A program made the translations under genes and the position numbers. Below are positions 17,857 to 26,056 of a stretch of 64,000 bases of DNA, in pieces. The notes below the pieces were generated by a model, which was not told the DNA's origin, searched no databases, and was given only the letters and a program-made list of their open reading frames with translations. The stretch is taken from assembly GCF_001695855.1 (NCBI RefSeq), contig NZ_MBSS01000005.1, positions 105,864 through 169,863 of the forward strand, given 5' to 3'. The DNA is from Ensifer sp. LC163 (GTDB lineage: Bacteria > Pseudomonadota > Alphaproteobacteria > Rhizobiales > Rhizobiaceae). Position 1 is the first letter of the stretch. Every line of letters begins with the position of its first letter.

Positions 17857-18291
17857 ATGCAGGACATCGACGCGATCGACCGGACGATCCTGAGCATCCT
17901 GTCGCGGGAAGCGCGCATCCCGATGAAGTCGCTGGCGGGCCGGATCGGGCTTTCCAGAAGTGCGACGACGGAGCGTGTCACCCGTCTGGAAAAGGCGGGC
18001 ATCATCCGCGGCTACCGCGCCGATATCGGCCAGCTTGAAGAGGGGCAGATCCAGGCTTTCCTGCTCGTCACTTTGCAGCGCACGCCATCGATCGGCGTGC
18101 TCGATCGGCTCGCCGGCTTCTCGTCAGTACGCAAGGTTTCGTCCGTCAGCGGCCAGCTCGATCTGGTCGTCGAGGTCGAGGTCGGTTCCATCAACGCGTT
18201 GAACGAACTGCGCAACGAGGTGGCGACCATGGACAATGTCGAGGACCTGACGACGTCGATCGTGCTCAGGCGGGATATCGAAAGAAGCTGA
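17857..18291 (+). CDS. Lrp/AsnC-family transcriptional regulator
   Basis: 144 residues. An N-terminal winged HTH (DAIDRTILSILSREARI, GLSRSATTERVTRLEKAG) precedes an RAM/AsnC ligand domain (VSGQLDLVVEVEV, NVEDLTTSIVLR). GGAGG lies 8 bases before the ATG. It is divergent from the 1018-residue fusion and shares its promoter region with a palindromic site, the usual arrangement for a local, amino-acid-responsive activator or autorepressor. Confidence 0.92.
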   Translation: MQDIDAIDRTILSILSREARIPMKSLAGRIGLSRSATTERVTRLEKAGIIRGYRADIGQLEEGQIQAFLLVTLQRTPSIGVLDRLAGFSSVRKVSSVSGQLDLVVEVEVGSINALNELRNEVATMDNVEDLTTSIVLRRDIERS

Positions 18292-18346
18292 GGTTCTGGG
18301 GCTTTCCGTCTTAGGCGGCGTTATCGAAAGCTCCCTGTTTGTTTTT

Positions 18347-18394
18347 ACGCATATCCTGACGGAAAACCGCTACGCACTTTTCCTGGAAAAGCTT
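18347..18394 (-). repeat. Intergenic repeat family 2, copy 1
   Basis: Core CTGACGGAAAACCGCTACGC followed by ACTTTTCCTGGAAAA. The same core occurs at 43993-44042 and, in the opposite orientation, at 60175-60280. It lies between the Lrp gene and the AraC gene, at the end of the catabolic island. Confidence 0.75.
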
Positions 18395-18400
18395 AGCGCC

Positions 18401-19339
18401 TCAGCCTTCGCTCAGCATCTCCGCCTCACCAGCGAAGCGTTCGACCAGAGTGCGGCGCATGCGGCCGATGTCGCGCATCGGCGGCTCGCCGAAGTGGCGG
18501 GCGTATTCGCGGCTGAACTGCGACTGGCTCTCGTAACCGACCTGATGGCCGGCATCTCCGGCATCGAGGCGTTCTTCCAGCATCAGGCGCCGCGCCTCCT
18601 GCAGCCGCAGTTGCTTCTGGTACTGCAACGGGCTCATCGCGGTGATCGCCTTGAAATGGTGGTGCAGCGACGAAACGCTCATGCTGACGCGGCTTGCGAG
18701 GTCATCGATGCGCAGTGGCCGGGAATAGTGCTCCTTCAGCCAGGCGACGGCGCGACCGACCTGATGCGGTTGGCTGTCGGCGGTCGCCATCTGTCGCAGG
18801 CGATGGCCATGCGGGCCGGTCAGCAGGCGGTAAAGGATCTCCTGTTCGATCAGCGGCAGGAGCGCCGGAATGTCGTCGGGCCGGTCGAGCAGGCGCAGCA
18901 GCTGGAGCGCGGCGTCTTCGAGATCGGCGGTGATCTTGCTGACTGTCATGCCGCGCGCCGTTGCGGCAGGCGCCGGCAGTTGCGGTAGCGAGGCGACCAG
19001 CGCCTGGATCTTGCCGCGGTCTAGCGTGAAGGCCATGCTGAGATAGGGTTCTTGCGCCGAGGCCTGACAGACCTGGGAGAGAACGGGGAGATCGATCGAC
19101 GTCAACAGATAGTCGGATGCGCCGTAGATCAGCGTTTCCTCGCCGAGGATCACGCGCTTGGCGCCCTGCACGATGATCGCCAGGCTTGGCCTGTAGGCAG
19201 AACAGTTGACCGGGGCGTCGCCGCCATGACGATGGAGTGTCAGACCGGAAATGCCGGTCATGTGGTCGCCGTCCGTTTCGGCGAACCGGGCAATGACGTC
19301 GATCATCTCGGGGCGGGAGGTCTGTCGCGTGGCTGTCAT
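18401..19339 (-). CDS. AraC-family transcriptional regulator
   Basis: 312 residues. An AraC-type N-terminal cupin (SLAIIVQGAKRVILGEE) is followed by a C-terminal double HTH: LRIDDLASRVSMSVSSLHHH and GYESQSQFSREYARHFGEPP. The family is often divergent from an oxidoreductase that it activates, as here, where an alcohol dehydrogenase starts 217 bases away. Three direct repeats at 21-base spacing in the gap fit AraC-type binding. Its ligand is unknown; aldehyde-responsive YqhC-type regulators are close in layout. Confidence 0.9.
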   Translation of the reverse strand: MTATRQTSRPEMIDVIARFAETDGDHMTGISGLTLHRHGGDAPVNCSAYRPSLAIIVQGAKRVILGEETLIYGASDYLLTSIDLPVLSQVCQASAQEPYLSMAFTLDRGKIQALVASLPQLPAPAATARGMTVSKITADLEDAALQLLRLLDRPDDIPALLPLIEQEILYRLLTGPHGHRLRQMATADSQPHQVGRAVAWLKEHYSRPLRIDDLASRVSMSVSSLHHHFKAITAMSPLQYQKQLRLQEARRLMLEERLDAGDAGHQVGYESQSQFSREYARHFGEPPMRDIGRMRRTLVERFAGEAEMLSEG

Positions 19340-19429
19340 AATCTTCTGTCTTTCCAGCGGCTTAGCATTGTCTGAGGCGATGCTCAGATAGGGCCTCGGC
19401 GTGCCAACTCCAGGACGTCTATCTCAATC

Positions 19430-19482
19430 TTGCAGGATCGTGCAAAAACTTTGCAGGATCGCTCTAACGCTTTGCGGTCGGC
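19430..19482 (+). promoter_or_regulatory. Three 21-base-spaced direct repeats, candidate AraC operator
   Basis: TTGCAGGATCG occurs at 19430-19440 and again at 19451-19461, and a degenerate copy TTGCGGTCG starts at 19472. The constant 21-base period puts the copies on one face of the helix. They lie 75-127 bases upstream of the dehydrogenase ATG, the usual position for AraC-family sites. Confidence 0.6.
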
Positions 19483-19556
19483 GCACCCATAGTCCTTGCT
19501 GCGATCTGCCGGGAACGCTCCGGCTTTTCGCATCTCCCAAAATGAAGGACAGACTG

Positions 19557-20606
19557 ATGGCCATTGCAAGAGGATATGCGGCGACCGATGCGTCGAAACC
19601 GCTTACGCCCTTCACCTTCGAACGTCGCGAGCCGCGCGACGACGACGTGGTGATCGACATCAAATATTGCGGCGTCTGCCACTCCGACATTCACCAGGCA
19701 CGCAACGAATGGGGCAACTCGGTCTTCCCGATGGTCCCTGGCCACGAAATCGTCGGCATCGTCACCGCCGTCGGCTCCAAAGTCACCAAGTTTAGGGTGG
19801 GCGACCGCGCCGGCGTCGGCTGCTTCGTCGATTCCTGCACCACCTGCGCGACGCGCGACATCGACCTGGAACATTACCTGCCGGGTCTGGTGGTGACGTA
19901 TAACGGCGTCGAGGCGGACGGCAAGACCGCGACGCAGGGCGGATACTCCGACAGCATCGTCGTGAGGGAAGGCTACGTGCTGTCGATTCCGGAAAACCTG
20001 CCGCTGGATGCGGCAGCACCGCTGCTGTGCGCCGGCATCACGCTCTATTCGCCGCTTCGCCACTGGAAGGCCGGTCCCGGCAAGAAGGTCGCGATCGTCG
20101 GCATGGGCGGCCTCGGCCACATGGGCGTGAAGATTGCCCACGCCATGGGCGCGGAGGTGACGGTGCTCAGCCAAAGCCTGTCGAAGAAGGAAGACGGGCT
20201 GAAGCTCGGCGCCGACCACTATTACGCCACCAACGATCCGGAAACCTTCAAGACGCTTCAGGGTCATTTCGACCTGATCATCTGCACGGTTGCGGCCGAG
20301 ATCGACTGGAACGCCTACCTCAATCTTCTGAAGATCGACGGCGACTTCGTGCTGGTCGGCATTCCGGAAAATGCCGTGCCGGTTCATGCCTTCGCGCTGG
20401 TTCCGGCTCGCCGCAGCATTTCCGGCTCGATGATCGGCTCGATCAAGGAGACCCAGGAAATGCTCGACTTCTGCGGCGAGCACAACATCGTCTCTGAGAT
20501 CGAAACGATCAGGATCCAAGAGATCAACGAAGCTTATGAGCGGGTCGTCAAGAGCGACGTGCGCTACCGCTTCGTCATCGACATGGCGTCGCTCGACGCC
20601 GCGTAA
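19557..20606 (+). CDS. Zinc-dependent NAD(P) alcohol dehydrogenase, YahK-like
   Basis: 349 residues of the medium-chain dehydrogenase family. Catalytic zinc ligands are visible: Cys in YCGVCHSD, His-Glu in PGHEIVG and Cys in [12 protein letters not shown]; the Rossmann motif is GMGGLGHMG. The structural-zinc lobe is altered: [19 protein letters not shown] keeps two cysteines but lacks the third and fourth. The ATG at 19557 is chosen for AAGGA seven bases upstream; an ATG at 19542 is also possible. Acts on alcohols or aldehydes in the cytoplasm; probably under the divergent AraC regulator. Confidence 0.9.
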   Translation: MAIARGYAATDASKPLTPFTFERREPRDDDVVIDIKYCGVCHSDIHQARNEWGNSVFPMVPGHEIVGIVTAVGSKVTKFRVGDRAGVGCFVDSCTTCATRDIDLEHYLPGLVVTYNGVEADGKTATQGGYSDSIVVREGYVLSIPENLPLDAAAPLLCAGITLYSPLRHWKAGPGKKVAIVGMGGLGHMGVKIAHAMGAEVTVLSQSLSKKEDGLKLGADHYYATNDPETFKTLQGHFDLIICTVAAEIDWNAYLNLLKIDGDFVLVGIPENAVPVHAFALVPARRSISGSMIGSIKETQEMLDFCGEHNIVSEIETIRIQEINEAYERVVKSDVRYRFVIDMASLDAA

Positions 20607-20637
20607 GCGCGTTGTTTAAGGCGCTCGACCGAAGTGT

Positions 20638-20669
20638 TTGCCCCAGGATCCCGTCGGCTCCTGGGGCAA
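20638..20669. terminator. Bidirectional terminator between dehydrogenase and lrp genes
   Basis: Perfect 11-base stem TTGCCCCAGGA (20638-20648) with TCCTGGGGCAA (20659-20669), 10-base loop, between two convergent genes. Confidence 0.8.
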
Positions 20670-20682
20670 TTCTTGTCTCACC

Positions 20683-21147
20683 TCAGACGAGCGGCAGCGG
20701 CCCGTCGTTCTTGATCTCTTCCATTACCGCGTAGGTGCGGGTTTCCTTGACCCCCGGCAGTGTCCAGAGCACCTGACCGAGGAAGTTGCGGTAGGCCGCC
20801 ATGTCCTCGAAGCGGGTCTTGACGAGATAGTCGAAGCCGCCGGCGACCATGTGACATTCCAGAACAGCCGGTGCCTGCTTGATCGCGATCGCGAACTGGT
20901 GGAAGACATCGGGCGTCGTCTTGTCGAGCATGACCTCGATGAAGACGAGCAGGCCGAAGCCGAGCTTCTGCGGATCGAGGCGGGCGCCGAAACCCGAAAC
21001 ATACCCTTCCTTCAACAGCCGGCGCAGCCGTTCGCTGGTTGCCGTCGGCGACAGGCCGATGCGATCGGCAAGCTCCAGATTGGTGATCCGGCCATCCGCC
21101 TGCAGGATGTTGAGAATTCTACGGTCTATCTTGTCGATCTGATGCAT
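20683..21147 (-). CDS. Lrp/AsnC-family transcriptional regulator
   Basis: 154 residues: HTH (KIDRRILNILQADGRI, GLSPTATSERLRRLLKEG) followed by an RAM domain (MVAGGFDYLVKTRF). The ATG at 21147 is preceded by GGAGG. It begins 22 bases after the stop of the M20 amidohydrolase and on the same strand, so the two are probably one transcript. Lrp members in such pairs usually control amino-acid use; the effector is unknown. Confidence 0.92.
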   Translation of the reverse strand: MHQIDKIDRRILNILQADGRITNLELADRIGLSPTATSERLRRLLKEGYVSGFGARLDPQKLGFGLLVFIEVMLDKTTPDVFHQFAIAIKQAPAVLECHMVAGGFDYLVKTRFEDMAAYRNFLGQVLWTLPGVKETRTYAVMEEIKNDGPLPLV

Positions 21148-21169
21148 CGTGCCGCCTCCTGCTCGCGCC

Positions 21170-22333
21170 TCAGGCGGCAAGTCGCGTTTCCGCGAGTTTC
21201 ACCCAATAGGAAATCCCGTGCGGGATCGCTTCGTCGTTGAAGTCATAGGCGGGATGGTGCAGCCCGGCGGTGTCGCCGTTGCCCATGAAGATGAAGGCGC
21301 CTGGGCGGGCCAGCAGCATGTAGGAGAAATCCTCGCCGCCCATCATCGGGTCGAGCGATGCCCTGACATTGCCTTCGCCGGCAATTTCTGCCGCCGCCTT
21401 CAGCGCGTAGGCCGTCTCGTCCTCATGGTTGACGGTCACCGGATAGTTGCGGCTGTACCAGACGTCGACGGTCGCGCCATAGACGTCGGCGATGCCTTCG
21501 GCGATCAGCCGGATGCGGGTCTCGCCGATATCGCGCACTTCGGGCTTGAGCGTGCGCACGGTGCCGCCGAGCACAGCTTCCTCCGGGATGACGTTGTGGG
21601 CGAAGCCGGCGTTGAACGTGGTGACCGAGACCACGACCGAGGCGAGCGGATCAACTGTTCTGGACGCGATCGTCTGCAGCGCGGTGACGATCTGCGTGCC
21701 GATGACGATCGGGTCGATCGTCTTGTGCGGCTGGGCCGCATGGCCGCCGCGGCCCTTGATGGTGATGGTGAACTCGTCCGTCGACGCCATGATCGGGCCG
21801 ACGCGGCTGCCGAAATGACCGATGGGCATGCCCGGCATATTGTGCATGCCGTAGACTTCGGCGATGTCGAAGCGCTCCATCATGCCGTCCTTGACCATCT
21901 CGTTGCCGCCGCCGCCGCCTTCTTCGGCCGGCTGGAAGATGACCGCGACGTTGCCGGCGAAGTTGCGGGTCTCGGCCAGATATTTGGCCGCGCCAAGCAA
22001 CATGGCTGTGTGACCGTCATGGCCGCAGGCGTGCATCTTGCCGGAGGTTTCCGATGCCCAGGGCTTGCCGGTGGTTTCGGTGATCGGCAGCGCATCCATG
22101 TCGGCGCGAAGGCCGATCGTGCGGCCGGCACCGAGATTGCCCTTGATCAGACCGACGACGCCGGTCTGCCCAAGCCCGGTCACGATTTCGTCAACGCCGA
22201 ACTCCTTCAGTTTCAATTCGACGAAGGCTGCCGTATTTTCCACCGCGAACAGGAGCTCGGGGTTCTTGTGCAGATGACGCCGCCATTCGGTGACTTCGTT
22301 CTGGAGTTCGGCGGCACGGTTGAGAATCGGCAT
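21170..22333 (-). CDS. M20-family amidohydrolase (hippurate hydrolase-like)
   Basis: 387 residues. Metal-binding motifs of M20D peptidases are visible: KMHACGHDGHTAMLLGAA, FQPAEEGGGGG, the dimerisation-domain GRGGHAAQPHKTIDP and MMGGEDFSY near the C-terminus. It hydrolyses N-acyl or N-aroyl amino acids in the cytoplasm. Transcribed ahead of an Lrp regulator gene, consistent with scavenging of acylated amino acids. The exact acyl group cannot be told from sequence. Confidence 0.9.
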   Translation of the reverse strand: MPILNRAAELQNEVTEWRRHLHKNPELLFAVENTAAFVELKLKEFGVDEIVTGLGQTGVVGLIKGNLGAGRTIGLRADMDALPITETTGKPWASETSGKMHACGHDGHTAMLLGAAKYLAETRNFAGNVAVIFQPAEEGGGGGNEMVKDGMMERFDIAEVYGMHNMPGMPIGHFGSRVGPIMASTDEFTITIKGRGGHAAQPHKTIDPIVIGTQIVTALQTIASRTVDPLASVVVSVTTFNAGFAHNVIPEEAVLGGTVRTLKPEVRDIGETRIRLIAEGIADVYGATVDVWYSRNYPVTVNHEDETAYALKAAAEIAGEGNVRASLDPMMGGEDFSYMLLARPGAFIFMGNGDTAGLHHPAYDFNDEAIPHGISYWVKLAETRLAA

Positions 22334-22473
22334 GAGTTAAGTCCTGTCGGTCTGTTCGATCACATCTATCTGCGGTGGATTGGCGCAGCAGCCAATGAAT
22401 GGGCTTTGCCATCTCCTTGCCATATAGGCTAAATAGCCGGACGAGACGAGGCAACAGCGGAATTTCGAGGACT

Positions 22474-23595
22474 ATGGTGGTGACAGCAGGATTTTTCATG
22501 CGTGGCAAGGCAAGGGCAGTGGGTGTCGTAGCCGGTGCCTGCGCGAGCCTTCTCATGGCTTTGCCGGCATTTGCCAATCCGCGGCTCGTCGTCGACGTCA
22601 ATACGTTGAAGGTCTACGAGCATCAGGACATCTTCCAGAAATGGTATCCGGCGTCGCTGACCAAGCTGATGACGGCCTATACCACCTTCCGGGCGATCAA
22701 GTCGGGACAGCTGGCGCTGACAAGCCCTGTTGTGATGACCAAGAACGCCGCCTCCGAGCCGCCGAGCAAGATGTTCTACAAGCCCGGCCAAGCGATGACG
22801 CTCGACAGCGCGCTGAAGATGATGCTGGTGAAGTCGGCAAACGACGTGGCGGTGGCGATCGCCGAGGCCGTCGGCGGTTCCGAGCCTGCCTTCATCGACC
22901 GGATGAATTCCGAGGCGCGCCGCATCGGCATGACGTCGTCGCATTTCATCAATGCCAACGGTCTGCCGGGTCCCGGCCAGTACACCACTGCGCGCGACCT
23001 CGCCGTGCTGGCGATCACGCTGAAGCGCGAGTTTCCCGAATACGCCTCCTATTTCTCGCTGGAAGGGTTCACCACCGGCAAGAAGGACTATTCGAACTAC
23101 AACATGCTGATCGGCCGCTTCGAGGGCGCTGACGGCATGAAGACCGGTTTCATCTGCGCGTCCGGTTTCAACCAGGTCTCATCGGCGACGCGCGATGGCC
23201 GCAGCGTCGTTTCCGTCGTGCTTGGCGAAGACAGTCTCGGCGCCCGTGCCGACGAATCCGCGCGCCTGCTGCAAACGGCGCTGACGACATCGGGATCGGC
23301 CAAGCCGTCGCTGGTGCAGATTGCGCCCTATGGCGAAACGCGCGACGTCGTTGCCGACGTCAGCAAGCAGATCTGCTCGAAGGCCGCTGCCAAGGTGCGT
23401 AGCGAAGGTCGAGATGAAGCCGGCCGGCAGAAGCTGCTTTCGCCGTTCATCCACGAGATCAACCGGCCGCTGAAGCTGGCATTTGCCGGCCTCATCCCCG
23501 GCAGCGGCGACAAGCTCGCCAAGGCTGGCGCCGACCCTGCCGGCCAGGGCGATGTCGCCAACGTGCCGATCCCAGTGCCGCGGCCGAACCTCTGA
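22474..23595 (+). CDS. D-alanyl-D-alanine carboxypeptidase (S11, low-molecular-weight PBP)
   Basis: 373 residues from the ATG at 22474 (GAGG upstream); an ATG at 22498 is an alternative. A signal peptide ends near LPAFA. The three penicillin-binding motifs are present: SxxK in YPASLTKLMT, SxN in VKSANDVA and KTG in GMKTGFICASG. The C-terminal extension ends in proline-rich PIPVPRP. It trims the terminal D-Ala of peptidoglycan stem peptides in the periplasm. The GTPase gene follows after 12 bases, so they are likely co-transcribed. Confidence 0.92.
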   Translation: MVVTAGFFMRGKARAVGVVAGACASLLMALPAFANPRLVVDVNTLKVYEHQDIFQKWYPASLTKLMTAYTTFRAIKSGQLALTSPVVMTKNAASEPPSKMFYKPGQAMTLDSALKMMLVKSANDVAVAIAEAVGGSEPAFIDRMNSEARRIGMTSSHFINANGLPGPGQYTTARDLAVLAITLKREFPEYASYFSLEGFTTGKKDYSNYNMLIGRFEGADGMKTGFICASGFNQVSSATRDGRSVVSVVLGEDSLGARADESARLLQTALTTSGSAKPSLVQIAPYGETRDVVADVSKQICSKAAAKVRSEGRDEAGRQKLLSPFIHEINRPLKLAFAGLIPGSGDKLAKAGADPAGQGDVANVPIPVPRPNL

Positions 23596-23607
23596 TCGGA
23601 GTTTCCA

Positions 23608-24753
23608 ATGGTTAGCCCACTGCCGGCGGTGCCGGTCTCGATCCTGACCGGTTTTCTCGGTGCGGGCAAAACGACGTTGCTCAACCGGCTTTTGAAGGAC
23701 CCGGATCTCTCGGATACGGCCGTTATCATCAACGAATTCGGCGACGTCTCCATCGATCACTTGCTGGTGGAAGCCTCGAGCGACGGTGTCATCGAGCTTT
23801 CCGACGGTTGCCTGTGCTGCACGGTGCGCGGCGAACTGGTGGATACCCTTGCCGATCTCATGGACCGCATGCAGACCGGGCGCATCAAGCCGCTGAAGCG
23901 CGTCGTCATCGAAACGACCGGGCTTGCGGATCCGGCGCCAGTGCTGCAGTCGGTGATCGGCAATCCCGTGATCGCCCAGAGCTTTCGTCTCGATGGCGTG
24001 GTGACCGTGGTGGATGCGGTCAACGGATTGCAGACGCTTGCCAACCACGAGGAAGCGCTGAAGCAGGTCGCGGTCGCCGACCGCATCGTCATCAGCAAGG
24101 CAGGGCTCGCCGATCAGTCACAGTTGGACGAACTGCGGCTGCGTCTGAAGGCGCTCAATCCGCGTGCGCCGTTCGTCGATGGCGACAGTGCCGAAGCGGG
24201 GCGGGCAGCGCTCTTTGCCTGTGGTCTCTATGACCCGGCATCGAAGATTGCCGATGTCGGCCGCTGGCTGCAGGACGAGGCCGATCACGGGCATGGTCAC
24301 CACGATCACCATCATCATGACGGCGACCACCACCACCACAGCCATCACCACCATCATCACGATGCAACGCGCCATGGGGCGGACATTCGTTCGTTCAGCA
24401 TCATGCATGACCGGCCGATCGAACCGATGGCGCTCGACATGTTCATCGATCTGCTGCGCTCGGCCCATGGCGAGAAGCTGTTGCGGATGAAGGCGATCGT
24501 CGCCGTCTCCGATAATCCGAACCGGCCGTTGGTCCTCCATGGCGTGCAGAACGTCTTTCACACGCCGGAGCGGCTTTCCGCCTGGCCGGATCCGGCCGAT
24601 CGGCGCACGCGCATGGTGTTGATCACCAAAGGACTGAGCGAGGCCTTCGTGCGCGACCTTTTCGATGCCTTCACGGGGAAACCACGCATCGATCGCCCTG
24701 ACGCTCAGGCGCTTTCTGACAACCCTCTGGTTGTGCCCGGTATGAAATTCTAG
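23608..24753 (+). CDS. COG0523 (CobW/P47K) GTPase with His-rich loop, zinc metallochaperone
   Basis: 381 residues. Walker A GFLGAGKTTLL, the metal-binding motif CLCC at about residues 71-74 (SDGCLCCTVRG), NKxD replaced by ISKAGLAD, then a His-rich stretch near residues 229-253 with more than a dozen histidines, and the C-terminal CobW_C domain. Family members bind GTP and deliver zinc or cobalt. The cobW-type role in cobalamin synthesis cannot be excluded, but the His-rich loop and the neighbouring carboxypeptidase favour zinc supply. Confidence 0.88.
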   Translation: MVSPLPAVPVSILTGFLGAGKTTLLNRLLKDPDLSDTAVIINEFGDVSIDHLLVEASSDGVIELSDGCLCCTVRGELVDTLADLMDRMQTGRIKPLKRVVIETTGLADPAPVLQSVIGNPVIAQSFRLDGVVTVVDAVNGLQTLANHEEALKQVAVADRIVISKAGLADQSQLDELRLRLKALNPRAPFVDGDSAEAGRAALFACGLYDPASKIADVGRWLQDEADHGHGHHDHHHHDGDHHHHSHHHHHHDATRHGADIRSFSIMHDRPIEPMALDMFIDLLRSAHGEKLLRMKAIVAVSDNPNRPLVLHGVQNVFHTPERLSAWPDPADRRTRMVLITKGLSEAFVRDLFDAFTGKPRIDRPDAQALSDNPLVVPGMKF

Positions 24754-25181
24754 AATTGTTTGCTGCGGTTGGCCGCCTGTTGCTGCAGATGCCAGGAAAA
24801 AGGGTTAAAATCTGTAGTACTTTCGGGCGATGTTTTGCGGATCGGCCAAACATTTTTGGGCTAATATTTCGGCTTTACTTCCAGTCGCCGCAAGCGTTCG
24901 AAAAATGCTGCTGCGTCTGTCACGCTCGCAGGATGGGGCCCGTCGAAACTCGGAGTTAATCTTCTAAGTATTTGAAAATATTGTAGTAATCTGGCTCTTT
25001 TCTGCTCCCTTGTATACAAAATTATTGCTCTTTTAAATCATAGCGCGAATATTTGCGCGGCGGCACGGGACATTCTGTCGTGTGCTTCGTGCCCTTGCTA
25101 AATTAACTAGAAGTTAAGCGTCTTCTTTAAAACCGGAACCCGATGAACTAGCATGTTTGTTGCGGAGGGAGAGCAACGACC
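24754..25181 (+). other. AT-rich intergenic region upstream of the response regulator
   Basis: 428 bases without a convincing gene; much richer in A and T than its surroundings. It holds a perfect palindrome TTGTATACAA at 25010-25019 (GntR/FadR-type operator shape) and a TTAA-N7-TTAA box at 25103-25117. GGAGGGAG precedes the response-regulator ATG. A short unidentified RNA cannot be excluded. Confidence 0.5.
25103..25117 (+). promoter_or_regulatory. Candidate CtrA box
   Basis: TTAA (25103-25106), seven bases, TTAA (25114-25117) matches the alphaproteobacterial CtrA consensus. It is also an inverted repeat, TTAACT-AGA-AGTTAA. It lies 65 bases before the response-regulator ATG. Confidence 0.5.
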
Positions 25182-25862
25182 ATGTCGATATCAGTTGCAT
25201 TTGTTGACGACCATCCGATCCTTCTGGAAGGGCTGGTCAGTTTATATTCTGGAAAAAGTGACCTCGAGATCGTCGCCAAGGGCGAAAGCGCGGTCGATGC
25301 TTTGAAAATAGTTGAAGACTTTTCACCTGAAGTTCTCGTGCTCGATTTGAGCATGCCCGGCGACGCCATTGCGGCTATCGAGCTGGTTGCGCAAAAATAC
25401 AAAGACACGCGGATCATCGTCTTCACCGCAAATTCAAGCATTGAAACCGCGATACAAGTCCTGAACTACGGGGTCTCTGGCTATGTGCTGAAAGGCAGCA
25501 GTGCCAGCGACCTGCACGAGGCCATACGCACGGTCTATGACGGCGAGACGTTCATCACGGCGGGGTTTGCAACCAAGGTCATCATGGCGATGAAGACTGC
25601 GGAAATCCGTCGGCGGTCCCAGGCGCAACGACGCCTGAGCCTGCGCGAGGAACAGATCGTTCGCCATCTCATGCGTGGCAGCACGAACCGCGAAATAGCG
25701 GCCTGTCTTGATATCAGCGAAAAGACCGTGAAACACTACATGACGGTCTTGATGCAGAAACTCGACGTCAGGAACCGCGTGGAAGTGGTGCTGGCAGCGC
25801 AGCGGCTGGATGTGTTGCCGGACGGCTCGGCCGAACGCAGCGCGTCACGGCGCATCAACTAG
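25182..25862 (+). CDS. NarL/LuxR-type response regulator
   Basis: 226 residues. The receiver domain has the acidic pair in FVDDHP, the phosphorylation Asp in VLVLDLSMP, the Thr in IIVFTAN and Lys in YVLKGSS. The C-terminal LuxR HTH runs from LSLREEQIVRHLM to SEKTVKHYMTVLMQKL. It is convergent with a NarX-type histidine kinase at 26057-27550, its probable partner, separated by a palindromic repeat. Targets unknown. Confidence 0.92.
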   Translation: MSISVAFVDDHPILLEGLVSLYSGKSDLEIVAKGESAVDALKIVEDFSPEVLVLDLSMPGDAIAAIELVAQKYKDTRIIVFTANSSIETAIQVLNYGVSGYVLKGSSASDLHEAIRTVYDGETFITAGFATKVIMAMKTAEIRRRSQAQRRLSLREEQIVRHLMRGSTNREIAACLDISEKTVKHYMTVLMQKLDVRNRVEVVLAAQRLDVLPDGSAERSASRRIN

Positions 25863-25946
25863 GCGATCGAATTCGATCGCTAAGAACGCCGCATTCAGCG
25901 CGAATGCGGCGTTCAAGGCGTTTCGGCTAATGTCCAACAGGCCTTA

Positions 25947-26050
25947 CTGCATAATTCCTTAAATCGGAATCGATTTAAGGACAAAATTATGCAGCAACTC
26001 AAACTGTTACAGCGACCTTTGCGCGTCTAAATGGACGCGCGGCGCTGTAG
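25947..26050 (+). repeat. Intergenic repeat family 1, copy A
   Basis: About 104 bases made of two hairpins. The first pairs CTGCATAATT with AATTATGCAG and has inner arms CCTTAAATCG and CGATTTAAGG. The second pairs GCGCGTC with GACGCGC inside CAGCG/CGCTGTAG. Other copies: 31841, 45279, 46279 (inverted), 50246 (inverted, truncated). The two-palindrome layout resembles the rhizobial RIME elements. Confidence 0.85.
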
Positions 26051-26056
26051 CCAGAT

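Noticed and set aside
24291..24363. A run of CAC/CAT codons that looks like a simple-sequence repeat
   Set aside because: It is in frame and encodes the histidine-rich loop of the COG0523 GTPase, so it is coding and not a separate repeat.
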